In this document: positions 63,595 through 64,000 of the stretch, piece after piece
Layout: the number at the start of each line of letters is the position of its first letter
Numbering within the stretch: position 1 is the stretch's first letter
Source: Pirellula sp. SH-Sr6A
GTDB lineage: Bacteria > Planctomycetota > Planctomycetia > Pirellulales > Pirellulaceae
DNA length: 64,000 bases
NCBI RefSeq assembly: GCF_001610875.1
Contig: NZ_CP011272.1
Coordinates: 1,531,988 to 1,595,987, forward strand
Direction of reading: 5' to 3'
Notes under the pieces: model-generated
Databases searched by the model: none
Told to the model about the DNA's origin: nothing
The model's input: only the letters and a program-made list of their open reading frames with translations
Position numbers and translations under genes: made by a program

Positions 63595-63676
63595 CACTCG
63601 CCACTCGCCACTCGCCACTCGCTCCCTGCTCCCTGCTCCCTGCTCCTTGCTCCTTGCTCCTTGCTCCTTGCTCCAC
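63595..63676 (+). repeat. Compound heptamer satellite
   Basis: Successive 7-bp repeats: CCACTCG (about four), CTCCCTG (three), CTCCTTG (four). The change of unit along the tract suggests stepwise mutation of one heptamer. Confidence 0.88.
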
Positions 63677-63806
63677 CCGATAGGTGACTAGAAACGTCTT
63701 CTCCGAAACCCAAGGGTCGGCGAGGGGTTATCATGCATTGCGTCGGATTCAGTCGTTGCAGGTGGTTGCAACGGTATTCCCCAGCCATGCGAGGAAAACC
63801 AGGGCC

Positions 63807-64000
63807 ATGTGTCGAGAAAAAACATCCATTCCCAATTGCACACGGTTCTCCTGGCTCTCCGTCGCTTCCCTAGGGATTTTGCTCGCGTTCTCTCTCCCTC
63901 TGCACGCCAAAGACTATTTCCTCGTCATCGGAGGGGGTCCCAACAAAGAGCAGAATCAAGCCTCCATGGAGGCCAATGTTCTGTTCCTCAACAAAATCCT
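63807..64000 (+). CDS. Secreted protein, 3' end beyond window
   Basis: First 64 codons from the ATG at 63807. A signal peptide (WLSVASLGILLAFSLPLHA) is followed by KDYFLVIGGGPNKEQNQASM and EANVLFLNK. The opening strand and GGG suggest a peptidase- or caspase-like fold in some planctomycete proteins, but this is a weak guess. The reading frame is open to the edge. Confidence 0.7.
   Translation, partial: MCREKTSIPNCTRFSWLSVASLGILLAFSLPLHAKDYFLVIGGGPNKEQNQASMEANVLFLNKI

Overview
The window reads as chromosome of a planctomycete, most likely Pirellulaceae (Rhodopirellula or Blastopirellula relatives). This is inferred from lineage-typical families: a PSD1/DUF1549/DUF1553 cytochrome protein (7729-9918), a 16-residue-repeat YTV cell-wall protein (33832-35469), Tat-type secreted sugar isomerase and DUF3500 proteins, a PQQ-like beta-propeller (25038-27278), and loosely packed genes with long non-coding stretches. 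No species can be named from the sequence alone.

Layout. 1-4920: accessory segment with three tightly coupled unknown genes, an odd 71-nt tRNA, a tyrosine recombinase with two small cargo genes, a TerB-like/PH-like/HNH protein, and tRNA-Asn. 5200-18770: metabolic and secreted genes (two zinc alcohol dehydrogenases, membrane acyltransferase, PSD1 protein, PTS-IIA-like regulator, DUF2256 protein, photolyase), broken up by repeat arrays. 18887-20765: an intact IS1380-type element that has landed inside a repeat. 22220-24552: parAB and a small membrane protein. 25038-32827: PQQ-like protein, miaB, TPR-thioredoxin protein, and flgM far downstream of a textbook sigma-54 promoter. 33560-43980: candidate structured RNA, YTV protein, rnhA, a five-gene minus-strand operon (yihY, acpS, hydrolase, gspF-like, sugar kinase), tsaC/sua5, a sensor kinase and a lipoprotein. 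46536-56723: FAD oxidoreductase, a DNA methyltransferase with a GIY-YIG-like tail, a uronate/ketodeoxygluconate cluster, a Flp pilin with prepilin peptidase, dapB. 56926-61782: amtB, rpsP, trmD, pepD. The window ends in the start of a secreted protein.

The dominant unexplained structure is a family of roughly forty hairpins sharing a GAGGAC core, arranged as inverted pairs in 140-, 151- and 170-bp tandem units at 13.3-14.4, 16.1-16.6, 18.8-22.1, 33.1-33.3, 44.2-46.5 and 62.1-63.6 kb. Within three of these loci sits a second element of 240-274 bp with long terminal inverted repeats, seen only in that setting. The stem sequence covaries between arrays and the IS insertion gives a dated disruption with a target duplication. 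It resembles the paired-REP (BIME) design, but with a different core and no recognisable partner transposase in the window. Starts were refined by eye from ribosome-binding sites and overlaps; function names rest on recognised motifs, not on searches.
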